DNA of 64,000 nt. Origin: Anadara kagoshimensis. Its lineage: Eukaryota; Mollusca; Bivalvia; Arcoida; Arcidae. How positions within the stretch are numbered: the first letter of the stretch is position 1; every line of letters starts with the position of its first letter. The position numbers and the translations under genes were made by a program. Under the pieces are notes generated by a model that saw only the letters and a list, made by a program, of their open reading frames with translations, ran no database searches and was not told the origin of the DNA. This document shows positions 1 through 11,782 of this stretch, piece after piece. The DNA lies in contig CM037869.1 of the NCBI GenBank assembly GCA_021292105.1, positions 35,591,835 through 35,655,834 on the forward strand. The letters are read 5' to 3'.

Positions 1-614
1 TGTGAACACTAATCATGGAAACGTGTATATGTACTAACTGCGAATCCTAACTCTACCTATATATTGTATGGACCCGCCTATATGAATATTTCTAATGAAA
101 GGTCAAACGGACAGGTCAATGTTGTTTGCCTATATATGGATGAAGAGGGTGTGGTTGTGTGTTGTATTGTCAGGATCTGTGAGTATTTATATTTATATAT
201 TTGTACTTTAATGTATATTAATTATGATTTGTTCTATTTAATATATAACATTACTGTTACATTGTATTTCGGGAAATTTGATAGTATTAGGTGTGACATC
301 ATGTAATTCAGTTATTTGCACTTGGAATAAGCCACAAACAGATGAGGTCAATTAAATTGGTAGATTTCGACATCCAGAAATCAAGACAAGGCAAATCAGG
401 TACATATCCCAGATGGTAATGAAACATAAGTTAATGCTGTTATTTAGCAAACATCTAAACCCAGATTCACTGTCATTCTTTAACAAAGATTTTCCTTTTC
501 TTTGAAATTTTAAGGCTTCAATATATCCTGTGATTTTAGGTTTTTTGAAGATCACTTACGTATGGCATTTGTATTCTAAGTCTGTTAAACATTTGAATAC
601 TAGTACATATATAT
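1..614. other. Unassigned AT-rich sequence
   Basis: I see no coding pattern, structural RNA or recognisable repeat here. Short open frames exist on both strands but have no protein-like composition or splice context. Confidence 0.4.
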
Positions 615-792
615 AGTCAATCTTGTCTAAAAAGGCTGCCAAGAGAACCGGTAAAAGTGGCCTGTGTGGACAGGTGACCCTTATATACAGGTTTAATTAG
701 CATGAATAAAAAGCAATTTGGATAAAATTTTACTGGCCTTTTATAAGCAAGTTGCCTTTATATAGAGGTGGTCTTTAAGGCAGGTTGGATTG
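615..792. mobile_element. MITE, family with CAGTC(A/C)AACCTG ends (diverged copy)
   Basis: The ends are inverted repeats related to CAGTCAAACCTG, followed inside by the characteristic GGCCACCT and AAAGGCC blocks. Three better copies lie at 28,646-28,822, 58,218-58,396 and 61,996-62,174. The element is about 178 bp, carries no ORF and sits next to TA dinucleotides, which fits a non-autonomous Tc1/mariner/pogo-type element. The superfamily is inferred from the TA target and the end sequence. Confidence 0.65.
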
Positions 793-1030
793 TATAGCAA
801 TGTCATTTCTTTATTTTAGCAAAATCGAGACCAGCAGCAAAGAAAAAAAATTACACTTCACTGTCAGATTACCATCAAGTGAGGAGGTATTTAATAAATT
901 TGCTACAGAATTAAGAGATGTCTTGCCAAATGCGTGTTTTTTAAATAAAAATATCGGCGTTGGCTATCTAAATAATTATATGGAAAGATATGAACTGATA
1001 TCAACAGTTAATTTTGTCTTTTTATAAATA
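793..1030 (+). other. Possible orphan exon, unrecognised
   Basis: A pyrimidine-rich stretch ending in TTTTAG at about 828 precedes an open frame that reads lysine-rich, then a sensible hydrophilic/hydrophobic pattern (HFTVRLPSSEEVFNKF near its start), and stops at 1025-1027. I do not recognise the protein, no adjoining exon could be found and no clear donor is present. It could equally be chance in an AT-rich background. Confidence 0.2.
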
Positions 1031-1708
1031 TTGAGATTTCTGGTTGATATTGAAAATGAATTTGATGCAAGATGCCATCATCACGTGCTAGAACACGAAT
1101 CTCAGAAATGCACATTCACACATTGTTGCCTGTAGGGCATCTGGGAGGGAATAGGTCCTAAGTATCCACAGGCTTGTCATAAAAGGCGACTGAATGATGT
1201 ACTTTGGATGAAGCCGTAAACAAATGCCCTATGTGACAACATAGGTGTGGCATATAAAAATACTCGCTGCATATTGGCCTTATAAATAGTTCACTGTAAA
1301 GGTATAAATTTCTGCCACTTCACATACCAAAGATGATGTCTCGATATAAGTTAAATAATCTTGACTGGGACATAAGACTCCAGTTAATCAATTGATCACT
1401 GAAACCTTGTTGACAATGTAATGCAAAGAGAGAGACTTTGTTAAATAAGACTTTGTTTCAATTTAAGTGCATGACTTTGTTTCATATTTAGTGCTTAATG
1501 AAAAACTATTCATATAGTTAAATTATGCATATGTATACCAAAAAATCATAAAAAACTACATGGATTTTATTATTGATATGTTGTTTTTTCTATGTTTGTA
1601 AGGATTACTTTTAGTTATCTCCCTTCACAAACCACAGAGTAATGTTTGGAATGTTAATCTTTGCAGGATTAAAACAATTGATAAACAAGATAAAGCTCAA
1701 ACTCATAA
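1031..1708. other. Unassigned sequence
   Basis: No gene, RNA or repeat recognised between the possible exon and the first SINE. Confidence 0.4.
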
Positions 1709-1719
1709 ATCTTTGGAGT

Positions 1720-2050
1720 GAGTGAGTTGTGGTGTTAAACGTCCCAGTCAAAAATATTTCACTTATATCGAGACGTCGCCAGCTATAAGCAAAAGTGCAG
1801 AAATTTTCCTATGCGTTGCGCTTATGGCATTATAAAGCAGGGTTTTTTAGCGTGTCAAGCCTACCATGACACGGGTCCTCGTTTATTTTAAGTTCCCATC
1901 CGAAAGAACCTTTATTTCGTAATGCCGAGTACTTGGCGAAAGAACAGTCACTACCCACTTTTTGGGTCAGACCCGGCCGGGGTTCGAACCCACGATCTCC
2001 CACTTACGGAGCGAGCACTCTACCAACTGAGCTACCGCAGTAGTTTATAG
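1720..2050 (-). mobile_element. tRNA-derived SINE, V-domain type
   Basis: On the minus strand the element begins with a tRNA-like head: A box GTAGCTCAGTTGGTAGAG and B box GGTTCGAACCC. It continues into a body with TTCTTTCGGATGGGAACTT and AAACGAGG..CCGTGT, which resembles the V-domain of V-SINEs, and ends near GGGACGTT plus a short ACTC-rich tail. It is flanked by an 11-bp target-site duplication, ATCTTTGGAGT, at 1709-1719 and 2051-2061. At about 330 bp it is a full-length copy. Confidence 0.9.
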
Positions 2051-2339
2051 ATCTTTGGAGTCGGATGCAAATAAAAATTGGATGAAATTAAAACATGGTA
2101 AAAAACATCAGAATTATCTGGATCTTCTTATCCAAACACTATCATGGAACATTTGCCAAAACTGACATTATACAATTATTGACTTGGTAAATATTATGTT
2201 TTTGAGGTTGATAAATCCTTATGTCTACCGAACCAAAAGTCAATAACTGTTTTATTATAGGACCAATGATTTTAATCACCATATTATTATTATGTTTTTA
2301 GTACAAAACGTAAAAATGTCCTTTTCTTTTTTCATTGTT

Positions 2340-2635
2340 GCATCATATAACGTCACGTGCGTTTTTGTGCGGTGAACATTGCCTATTGTCACGTCATAAA
2401 AACGTCGTGTGATTTATTGCGCGGTGAATATAACGATTTATCAGGCTCGCCAAACGCCCTCTCAACCAATCAGAAAGGGCAAAATCATTGGTCATTTAAA
2501 ATACATGATATTGTAGATATTAACATGGTGACCACTGAACGAAATGATAAACAAGCTTGGCACAAGAAGATGGAAGGCCGTATCACATCATCAAATTTCT
2601 ATCAAATAACACCAAAGTTTCAAGTTCTTTAATGA
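2340..2635 (+). other. Open frame with weak YqaJ-like similarity
   Basis: The end of an open frame (2357-2632) reads KQAWHKKMEGRITSSNF, reminiscent of the entry motif of YqaJ-type nucleases found in animal transposons (W..R...RITAS.F). No catalytic D/E-x-K motif follows, so this is at best a fragment. The preceding sequence holds a cluster of CACGTCA-like motifs. The similarity rests on one short motif. Confidence 0.2.
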
Positions 2636-2711
2636 ATCCAGATTGTGACATTAACACTTCACTCTCTTACATAATGAGATATAAACACTATAATCATAAC
2701 ATAAAGACTAT

Positions 2712-3085
2712 ACCGTTGAGTTGAGTAATCGTGTTAACGTCCCAGTCAAGAATATTTCACTTATATCGAGACGTCGCCAGCTATTGTGCTCGCTCCGAAA
2801 ATGGGAGGTTGTGGGTTCGAACCCAAGCCGTGTCCGATCCAAGACTTTAAAGTGGGTAATGATTATTCTTTCGCCAAGCACTCATCATTACGAAATAAAA
2901 GTCACTGTTCTTTCGGATGGCTACTCAAAATAAACGAGGATCACGTGTCATTGTAGGGTTGGCACGATAAAGTACCCTGCTGTATAATGCCATCAGCGCA
3001 ACGCAGAGGAAAATTGTTTGCACCTTTGTCTATAGCTAGGGACGTCTCCATAAGAGTGAAATATTTTTGACTGGGACGTTAAAAT
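2712..3085 (+). mobile_element. V-SINE in fold-back arrangement
   Basis: 2712-2785 is the SINE 3' tail read on the minus strand. It abuts, at 2786, a plus-strand SINE that has lost the first part of its tRNA head but keeps the B box GGTTCGAACCC and the full body and tail to about 3085. The two tail copies form inverted repeats of about 65 bp around the truncated element. Either one SINE landed in another or the 5' end was inverted during insertion. Confidence 0.75.
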
Positions 3086-3541
3086 TATTACGTTAAATTG
3101 GAAATACATTTTAACCACTAGTTGACTGAGCCATGCAACATGCTGCGGATAAAAGGAGATAAACACATGACATAATGTTGTTATCATTTTTCAAATACAA
3201 AGAAAATGATTTCAATTTGTAAAACGCACTCTGGAGAAAACACTGGGATCCATGTCTCTTTCTCCTGACTTACACATCACTACCCTCCCCCTACCAATTT
3301 TTCGCACCTCTTAACACTTTCGTTCGTTAACATTTCCATTGGGGTGCCTGTTGTTTTCTAGGTTAGAATTTCACTTGGCATTGTCATAGTATGAACATTT
3401 TTACTTTCTGTTGCTGAAGGCTGGTGGTTTTCTTCATTATTCATAAATTTCTTTTATGAGTAAACATCTTGACTGAGGTGTTGAACATGTACGCTGACAA
3501 TATACACATGTAGTAGTCTAGATGTCGATCATATAGAAAAG
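3086..3541. other. Unassigned sequence
   Basis: No gene or repeat recognised between two SINEs. Confidence 0.35.
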
Positions 3542-3879
3542 AGAGTAATGGTGTTTAACGTCCCTGTCAAGAATATTTAACTTATATTGAGACGTCGCCA
3601 GCTATAGGCGAAGGTGCAGAAATTTTGCCTGTGCGTTGCGCTGGTGGCATTATACAGCAGGGTTCTTCAGCGTGACAAGCCCACCGTGACACGGGACCTC
3701 GTTTATTTTAAGTTCCCATCCGAAAGAACCGTGCCTTTCATTTCGTAATGCCAAGTGCTTGGCGAAAGAATAGTCACTACCCACGTTCAAGTCTTGGGTC
3801 AGACCCGGCCGAGGATCGAACCCACGACCTTCCACTTACGGAGCGAGCACTCTACCAACTGAGCTACCGCAGTGCAACT
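3542..3879 (-). mobile_element. tRNA-derived SINE, V-domain type
   Basis: Full-length minus-strand copy with A box, B box (GGATCGAACCC on the plus strand), V-like body and GGGACGTT tail. The flanks ATCATATAGAAAAG (from 3528) and ATCATATACAAAGG (from 3880) look like an imperfect target-site duplication. Confidence 0.88.
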
Positions 3880-4109
3880 ATCATATACAAAGGTATAGAT
3901 TTTTAGCATTCCAATCATAAAAAATTGCAAATGTACAGAACCAAGCTGCGAAGTATTGTTCCTGTTAAACAAGAAATATTTCGTACTTTTTAAACTTATA
4001 TTTATACATGCGTTTGTAACATTGAGATATGCGATCCGTTGTTTCAAATGAGTGCCGTTATTGCGCATTCAACATGACGACTCGCGTAAAAGTAGACAGT
4101 TGAATGTTA

Positions 4110-4520
4110 TTTAGCAGCCAGATTGATAGATTTATCGCATGCAAAATCGGTCAAATTGGGTCAAAGTTTAATCATTTTAAATCAAATACAACAAAGTGTG
4201 TCATTATTTTATGACATAAAACCAATTTATTGTATTTAATATATATGTACTTAGTTAAGCTAGGTATGACAATATGGCTGCCAAATCAAAGATGGCCACC
4301 AAAAAAGATAATTTTAAAATTGAAATTCAATAACAAATCAACTGCTTAAACTTTTGAGTTAAAATATGGTATTTGATCAATTTATTATTTATACTAATTT
4401 TTCATAAACAAACTGTAAAATTTAATATGACCGCCATTTCTTAAGATGGTCGACTTATAATCATCGCACTGCATTTTAAATCAAATACAACAAAGGATGT
4501 CATTATTAAACGTATTTTAT
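4110..4520 (-). repeat. Interspersed repeat rich in AAGATGGC motifs (inverted copy)
   Basis: This segment is the inverse of units found at 7,700-8,335: the same order of ATATGGCTGCC, AAGATGGCCACC, a TTTGAGTTAAAATATGG block, GACCGCCATTTCTTAAGATGG and a CAAATACAACAAAG block. AAGATGGC matches the YY1 consensus core. No ORF. Its nature is unknown. Confidence 0.6.
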
Positions 4521-4570
4521 GTATTTTATACAACGGTGCCGAAACAGTTTTCAAGTTTTCAATAAATATA

Positions 4571-5481
4571 CAGTAAAACTCTCTAAACCGGACAAGCTCC
4601 GGGCCATACATTTTGTCCGGTTTAGGGAGGTGTCCGGTTTAAGGTGGTTTTGACATTTTAACCTAGCTTATCTCCCCTTAACTAAATGTGATAAATGTCG
4701 GAGAAGCCACAATCAAGAACACTGTACATGTTAATGTATTATATAATATGCTATATGTAAAAGCTCTGTTTGAATTGGTTTTAAATCACCTTTAATTCAC
4801 TTTCTTAAAAGGATTCTATTTAGGGCACTAAATACAAACAACACTACCTTTATTAATCCCTGACAGGACAACAATATTGTGACACCTTCCAGTCTCCTTG
4901 ATCCATAAGGTGTTACTGGATAATAATTAACAAAACAACTGTAGCAATTATAGATAATAAGATAAGATTATATAGAAGTGCTTATCTTAAGTTATTGTGT
5001 CAATTAATAAGTAAATTAATGACAAATTTAGATTAGAAAGAAAAATCACAAAAAGAAATAGAAAAAATATACAGATGAAAAATATTTAAAATATGAATTA
5101 ATGAGTAATTAAATTAAATACTAAATATTTTAAATAAGAATAAAAAATAATAAAAAAAACTTATGATTTTTAAGTGTCCATAATTGAATATTATTATAAA
5201 TCTGTTTAAAACTAATATATTAAAAAAAAAAAAAGAAAAAGAAAAAAAAAAAACCAAGTAATTAAAAAAATCCAAAATGTTGTCCGGTTTAGAGAGGTTC
5301 AATTTTAAGGATATAAGAAACTTGGGACTAAAAAGTTTGTCCGGTGTCCGGAATAGAAAGTGTCCGGTTTAGAGAGGTTCTTGTTAGTTGAAATAAAGAA
5401 GGATAAATTCGGGACCAAATATTTTGTCCGGAATAGAGAGTTGTCCGGTTTAGAGAGTGTCCGGTTAGGGAGGTTTCACTG
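4571..5481. mobile_element. Non-autonomous TIR transposon, CCGGACA family
   Basis: Inverted ends CAGT(A/G)AAAC(T/C)(T/C)(T/C)CTAAACCGGACA lie at 4571 and 5481 with TA at 4569-4570 and 5482-5483. Several internal CCGGTTTAGAGAGG copies extend the right end into a longer subterminal array. The interior is AT-rich and low-complexity with no transposase ORF. TA targets and CAGT ends fit a Tc1/mariner/pogo derivative of 911 bp. Confidence 0.8.
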
Positions 5482-5483
5482 TA

Positions 5484-7699
5484 ATTTCATTTAATTTAAT
5501 AGCTATGACTTTTGACGCCTGCAATGGAAATAGTCCTCTCGCTCATTCAAACATTCAAAGAGGTCCAACAGCAACATGATTAACACCCAAAAGCACCTTG
5601 CAGCAATATATTCTATAAACGTACATCTCTTACATTTATTATATAAGTATGATCATAATATAACATATTTCCCCGGTTCAACAATTTAACAGCTATATAT
5701 AAAGGATTAAATAACAATCTTTTATTTTCAAAAATAAGCTGTAAAACAAAAACCAAGACCATAACAAAAACATCTGCAATTCTACAGAGGATAAGCGTCT
5801 GACCATTATCTGTTCCTTTGGCTTCTTTGGCACAATTCTTATGTCTGCCCCTTTATGATTCGCTCAAAGACCTGATTTACCACGCCCTGTACTCGAGACT
5901 GTAGTATTCGCATCCAAAAAACCCTAACCTAACCATCAACTGCTTGTTATGTACCCTTTTTGTTTATCTCATTTGATATAAAACTAAAAAAATCAGATTC
6001 ATTCTTTATTCTCGTCCATATGTATATTGAATTATTCCAATTTTCAACTTTCCATCTCTATTCTGCAGTATATGTATTATTCTTTAAATCGAATTATTCT
6101 TACTAGTTCTTACTCGTTTTAATGCTCTATGATTGTGATTTGTGGATGGATTGTTGTGTTTTTGGTTTTTTTTTTGTCAGACTTTATCGAATGCTCAAAA
6201 TATCAATCGAACAAAACATCACAAAACATCTACTCTATCACTTTTCCTGAAATGGCATTTTGTGCTATCTGCAAATCTACAAAGTTGTCAAAGGTTTGTG
6301 CATTGATGTTTTCCGAATGTTGTTAACCAATGTTATACTCTCTATTATGGTACAAATCATGATACCTTTTTCTGAACATTTCTGGATCACATCATCAACC
6401 TGTGGCTACATCAGATGATTGGTCGTAAACTACCTGATGATGGTACTTAGACTACAGATACTTCTTTTTGTCCAGTATATCACTAGCACCGATACCTCTT
6501 CCTACTTTCTTTGGGACAATGATATGATTTAGCTATTATAATTGTTTTGATTTTTGAAACCCCATAATGCTATCGAAAAATATAAAGACCTGTACGATAA
6601 TATATGGTACGGCATTAATTAACAGCATTGGAAAACCACAATATGCACTTTGAAGATTGTCTCAAAGCAAACTCAAAGTATCGTTTTAGAAAATAGTGTT
6701 AGAGTTGATTGTTTGCTTTTATAAAGGCTTGAACCAAACAAAAAGAATAAATTCAAAACAAACATATTTATCTAAGCAGAGTAAAAATCTTGAAACTTTC
6801 AAATGAAGTTTAACACAGGAACATCCACCAGGTAAGTGAGAATAAGTGACCTGGAGGATCCTACACTTTTTAGAATAAAAGGAACATGGAACTTTGGGAC
6901 ACCACATATCTATGATATTTTCGGAAACATAGTCACCATAGTTTATTGTGATAACAGCCATAAAACTTTATGGGTGCCTTAATAAGCCAAGGCTTGCACT
7001 ATCACTGCATCAACAATTCATTTGTTAGCAGTATGTACCGTTGTATAAACATATTGAAAGAATGCAGAAGGGAGATGGAATTCCATGTTGCCTGAGAATT
7101 TTAACAATTTTAAAAAATATGTGATAGAATAAGGCTTAACTGACTAGATTTATATCAAATGAGTTGAGCAAGGATGTACCAGGCAAGGAGTTAGTGATTA
7201 GTGAGGGTTGCGGATCCAAATACATTATTCTCGAGTACAGGGCAAGATACACCAGGTCTTTGTGCAAACCATAAACCGACAGACTTAAAACTTGTTCCTT
7301 ATGCCGAGTGAGATGGATAGAATAACGAATAATGATCAGATGTTTGTATTCTCTTGGTTTTGTTTCACAACTAAACAGTAAGGTTTAAGTGAGTACTAGA
7401 GCAAATGAGAAACCAGGAGTCAATAAGAAATATCAGATGAATTTTTATAGATCTGTTGGTATTTGATCAACAGACAGCGATTGGGCTTCCAGCATGGGAA
7501 GTGTTCAAACAAATTACAGAGCTTGAAAACTCTGAACTGAAAGTCGGTATTGCTGTTATCAATTGTAGATTCCTTTTGTTTATTTCTATTTCAAACTACC
7601 AACCCTCAACAAAAACCTTCATGAACTTCACTGTCATATGTTCCGCCATTGCCACGTTACAAGATACGTTAACCAATTATCAGGAAATGGTTTGGAATC
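5484..7699. other. Unassigned intergenic sequence
   Basis: I see no coding exon, RNA or repeat family. Short open frames at 6129-6326 and 6719-6961 have low-complexity composition and no splice context. Confidence 0.4.
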
Positions 7700-8335
7700 T
7701 GTGTTTATTTCGGTGATTATTAGTCGGCCATCTTAAGAAATGGCGGCCATGTTGAATTTTACAACCACATTTTGTTCATGAAAAATTAGTATAAATATTT
7801 AATTGATAAAATATCAAAGGGCTAAATTCGTTTGCGCCTATATCAGCCTAAATTTTGAAAAGTTTGAGCGGTCGATTAGTTATCAAATTTTAATCTTAAA
7901 ATTATCTTTTTTGGTGGCCATCTTGGATTTGGCAGCCATATTTTCATTTTACGGGAAAAGTCAAAATGGAAACATATTTAGCATAACTAAGTACATATAT
8001 ATTGAATACATTGGTTTTATTTCATAAAATAATGACATCCTTTGCTGTATTTGATTTAAAATGCAGCACAATGATTATACGTCGACCATCTTAAAAATGG
8101 CCGCTATATTGAATTTTACAACCAATAATTATTCACAGAAATCAGTATAAATATTTAATTGATAAAATACCAAATTTTAACTTAAATGGTTGAGTGGTTG
8201 ATTTGATATTGGACTTTTCTACTTAAATTATCTTTTTTGGCGGCCATCTTGGATTGGCAGCCATATTTTGATTAAACGGAAAAAGTCAAGGTGGAAACAT
8301 ACCTAGCCTAACTAAGTACATATAGGTCAATAAGA
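7700..8335 (+). repeat. Tandem pair of AAGATGGC-motif repeat units
   Basis: Two direct units (about 7,720-8,060 and 8,070-8,335) each contain CCATCTTAA(A/G)AA(A)TGGC(G/C)GC, a TAATTGATAAAATA block, and CCATCTTGGATT(T)GGCAGCCATATTTT. The inverse copy lies at 4,110-4,520. No coding potential. Confidence 0.65.
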
Positions 8336-8339
8336 TCCA

Positions 8340-9341
8340 CCATGTTTTCTGCTTTTAACAAAAAAGTTTAGGTGGTCAAAATAAGGCTATTTTTTGAGAT
8401 CTTCCCCCTGACTAATTATCACTAATTTCAACTAACATGGTCCATTATCAAGAGTCTGGTGTCATTTAATGCAGATAACGAAAAAATATGGAACTATAGA
8501 CAATATTCTCCATAGTGGTTATGTGAATATGACAAATGATTTAACTTTGTGTGACATTTGGACAGAGGTCCTACAACCAAGATGCATGACAAGTTTGCAC
8601 ATGTCATGCAAGACATAAAACTATTAAACTCCTTTTTTCATTTCTGGTATATTTCTTTGTTCCTGATTGATTTTGCTTTAGTTCATGGGTTTTAGCATTT
8701 TTTCACTGAAAACTCATGACTTGTTACTTGTACTACATTATTTTATTTTTCATTTCTTAAATGAGAATAATTTATTGAAGAATGATAAAATTAGTATCAA
8801 AATTAATTTTTTTTAGAAAACAAACTCATTTGGTGTGGAGTTATCATACATTTTTTATTAAAATAATATTTTAACTTTCACTTGTATTCAGCCATAAATT
8901 AATCCTCCAAAATTAAAGATTAACAGAAAAGGGTAATATTTATTATTGAACACTGAAATTACAAACTTAACAACTGAAACACATGATTGTATAACTGTAT
9001 ATTTCAATTCAAATTTGTATACCAATTAAAATAAATTTGATGAACAAATTTATTTGATATGAATATTAAAGCAATGTTTTGAAGATGTTTATTCACATCT
9101 AAGTAAACAAATAAGTAAATGAATATTTTTCACAAGCACTGCTTCAATTGAATCTAGTTTATGTTTTTCCTCATATAAATGTCAAATCAATGACTACACA
9201 ATTCTTACCTAACTTTTTTTTTGCTTCTGAATTGTGATTCGGAAATGGACTAGTATGTTTATTTTTGATCAAGTGCTTTTGTTTTAATTAAAATACAATT
9301 TTGTGATTTATGTTGAGTCTGTTTTAATGCTGTATTGTAAT
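8340..9341. other. Unassigned AT-rich sequence
   Basis: Nothing recognisable on either strand. Confidence 0.4.
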
Positions 9342-9565
9342 TACTGTAGAACACTTTTATTTTGCGAGAGATTTATTTTCGCGTAAATTCGCGACTCATC
9401 CCGTTCGCTAATTCAAATATCATTCGAATATTTCCATCACACAGATATTTCTGTGTTGACACATATGTGTTGTATTCAATAAGATTCCAAACGCAAATTC
9501 AAATATTCGCGAATAAGGCCAAGATGGTCTTGACGCAAAATTTTCTACTCGCGAAAAATACTTGA
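9342..9565. repeat. MITE-like segment with TTCGCG/CGCGAA motifs
   Basis: Begins TACTGTAGAACA and contains repeated TTCGCG and CGCGAA blocks at both sides, like the better-defined TACTGTAAAGGGA element at 53,402-53,606. The right end is not clear, so this is probably a diverged or incomplete relative. Confidence 0.4.
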
Positions 9566-9775
9566 TCAACTGAATGCAATAATGTATGTATGTCATGTGC
9601 TAAATTTGATTTTTGTAAATACTTAATTACACCTGTATCAAACTGTGTTGGTTTGATACAAGACAAATATTAATTAGTATATGCTTTGTAATTGGTAACC
9701 CTGTCGCATTTATAAATCTGTCAAAAATAATTATGCAGTTTTAAAATTCCCCAAATCCTAATCTCGAGCTCCCCA

Positions 9776-9780
<5 letters not shown>

Positions 9781-9872
<92 letters not shown>

Positions 9873-9908
9873 GGCATTAGCAACTATTTATTTATTTATT
9901 TATTTATT
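9781..9908. repeat. Compound microsatellite (TC)n(AC)n and (TTTA)n
   Basis: 9782-9834 is an almost pure TC tract and 9835-9868 an AC tract; after a 20-bp gap a TTTA tract follows to 9908. It is expected to be length-polymorphic. Confidence 0.95.
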
Positions 9909-10484
9909 TGACCATTCAGGCATATTGCTTTGAGTCAACATGCATAGTGCGTCAAGTTTGCCCTGGCCGTTTGACATGTACTTTGAATATTAAAACAGAC
10001 ATATCAATTGTGCGATTAAGAGGATATATTAAGTTGATATTTAACCATTGAACTGTCTTGAAATGGCGTTTATAGTGCTATAACTTCCATTGCCGTGCAA
10101 AGCAAACCGAATAACTCGCGCTAGTTATATTTACATTTCGCATTTTTTGAAAAACTTATTTTTGTTTTTGAATCCTGAAATATATTTAAAACACTGTCGT
10201 GTACGACATGCAATTTCAATTCCTGGAACAGCGTTTCAATGACGTCACGGGCATAGGTGTCAGCAAGAAATGAGTGACGTCACATTAACAAATGTAATTA
10301 TAGTCCTATAACTTCATTTCGTCTTAAACAGAGTTTATTACAATCAAACACCATAATTGTAGATATATAAGGATAGATGATAGATGTACTAGGTTCCGGG
10401 TGTTTATGATAATAAAATATGCTGTCTAACCAAAATAACACAAACTTGTATTCAAATTAAACGCCAAATGACCAGGTCAGATTG
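9909..10484. other. Unassigned; two CRE-like palindromes
   Basis: No gene seen. Two TGACGTCA sites (near 10,239 and 10,275) about 35 bp apart match the CRE/ATF consensus. Without a promoter or exon next to them their use is unknown. Confidence 0.35.
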
Positions 10485-11705
10485 ACAGTCGTCAAATATT
10501 GTCTTCAGTCTTATTCAGAAAAAGTATATTCTACATCTGGAATCAACCAAATGTGGATTCTAAAAAATTCTAAAGAATTACTTGAACATCTTGCTTCTAA
10601 TACTTTTCTCATGTAAAAAGTATAAAAACATTTGATTTTCCTACACTATACACCACTATCCCTCATTCTAAATTGAAAGAACGTCTAAAAGAAATTATAC
10701 ACTTGTCATTCTTTTACAAAAACGGTAAGCCAAGATACAAATATCTGGTGCTAAAAAGGGATTCTGACTATTTTGTCAAGCATCATACGGATTCCAAACA
10801 AAAAATACTGAAGATACCATCAACAAAATGTTGGAGATTTTGATAGATAACATATTTGTTGTGTTCGGTAATATAGTTTGTCAACAAACAATCGGTATAC
10901 CAATGGGTACAAACTGTGCATCATTGCTTGCTGATTTGTTTCTTTATTCATATGAAGCAGAATTTATGCACAACCTTGTTAAATCTGGAGAGAAGATTGT
11001 CGCCAAATCATTCAACTCAGCATACAGACATATAGATGACGTCCTGTCACTTAACAATCGAAAATTTGGAGACTATGTGAATGTCATCTATCATAGTGAG
11101 TTTGAAATAAAAGACACGACTAATTCCTCAAGTTCTGCTTCATATTTAGACTTATACCTGAATTATGACGCACACAAAAGGCTACATTTGAAACTTTATG
11201 AGTCATCACGAATTTAATTTTACTATTGTCAACTTTCCTTTTCTATGCAGCAATATACCTACTGCTCCTGCTTATGGTGTATTTGTTTCCCAATTAATAC
11301 GCTATGGAAGAGCATGTTTCCACTACAGGGACTTTGTACAACAAAGTAGTCTGCTTGCAAAAGAATCGTCGACTCAGAGATTTTGCGAGCCTAGGCTTAT
11401 CAAGGCCCTCAAAAAGTTTTATGGCCATCATCACAGTATTGTTGATAAGTTTGACGTCACTGTGTCCAGGATTGCCCTGGATATATTTGACGTCCCATAG
11501 TTCCATGTTCCTTTTACACAATTTTGATTACACACATGGCGTGTGTAGCTAGCTAAACAGGAAGTACTTACCCTTCCGGAACACCTGGCCTCACGTCCCT
11601 GTTGGAAGTTCATGTTTCTAACCTAACACGTCAGTTCCAAAGTGTTTACTTTGCTTCTGGATTGTAATTCCGACATGGATTAGTATGTCTTTGATTATAT
11701 ACTTC
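10485..11705 (+). mobile_element. Penelope-like element, reverse-transcriptase fragment and 3' tail
   Basis: Protein homology starts at the SYSEKVYSTSGINQMW-like stretch (about 10,500), runs through FDF.TLYT, KPRYKYLVLK, IGIPMGTNC (near 10,891) and a degenerate YRHIDD (the Y of the YxDD box is H), and ends at LDIFDVP before a stop at 11,498-11,500. Several frameshifts break the frame (before 10,828 and at about 11,200). A non-coding 3' tail of about 200 bp follows, with TAGCTAGCTAAACAGGA and CCGGAACACC; the same tail recurs many times in the window. The copy is dead. PLE assignment rests on the RT motif series; no GIY-YIG endonuclease is present. Confidence 0.85.
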
Positions 11706-11782
11706 TCGACCTTTGGATATACTAATTCCACAAAAGTTTTAAAAATTTAAAAATTAAAGACAGATTTAAATCTATAAAAAAA

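Noticed and set aside
1964-2041. tRNA gene (GGTTCGAACCC with GAGCTACCGC) on the minus strand
   Set aside because: It is the head of a repeated SINE with target-site duplications; the tRNA 3' half is replaced by the SINE body. The same holds for all similar heads in the window.
9782-9834. Core-promoter pyrimidine initiator array
   Set aside because: Simple (TC)n microsatellite continuing into (AC)n with no gene next to it.
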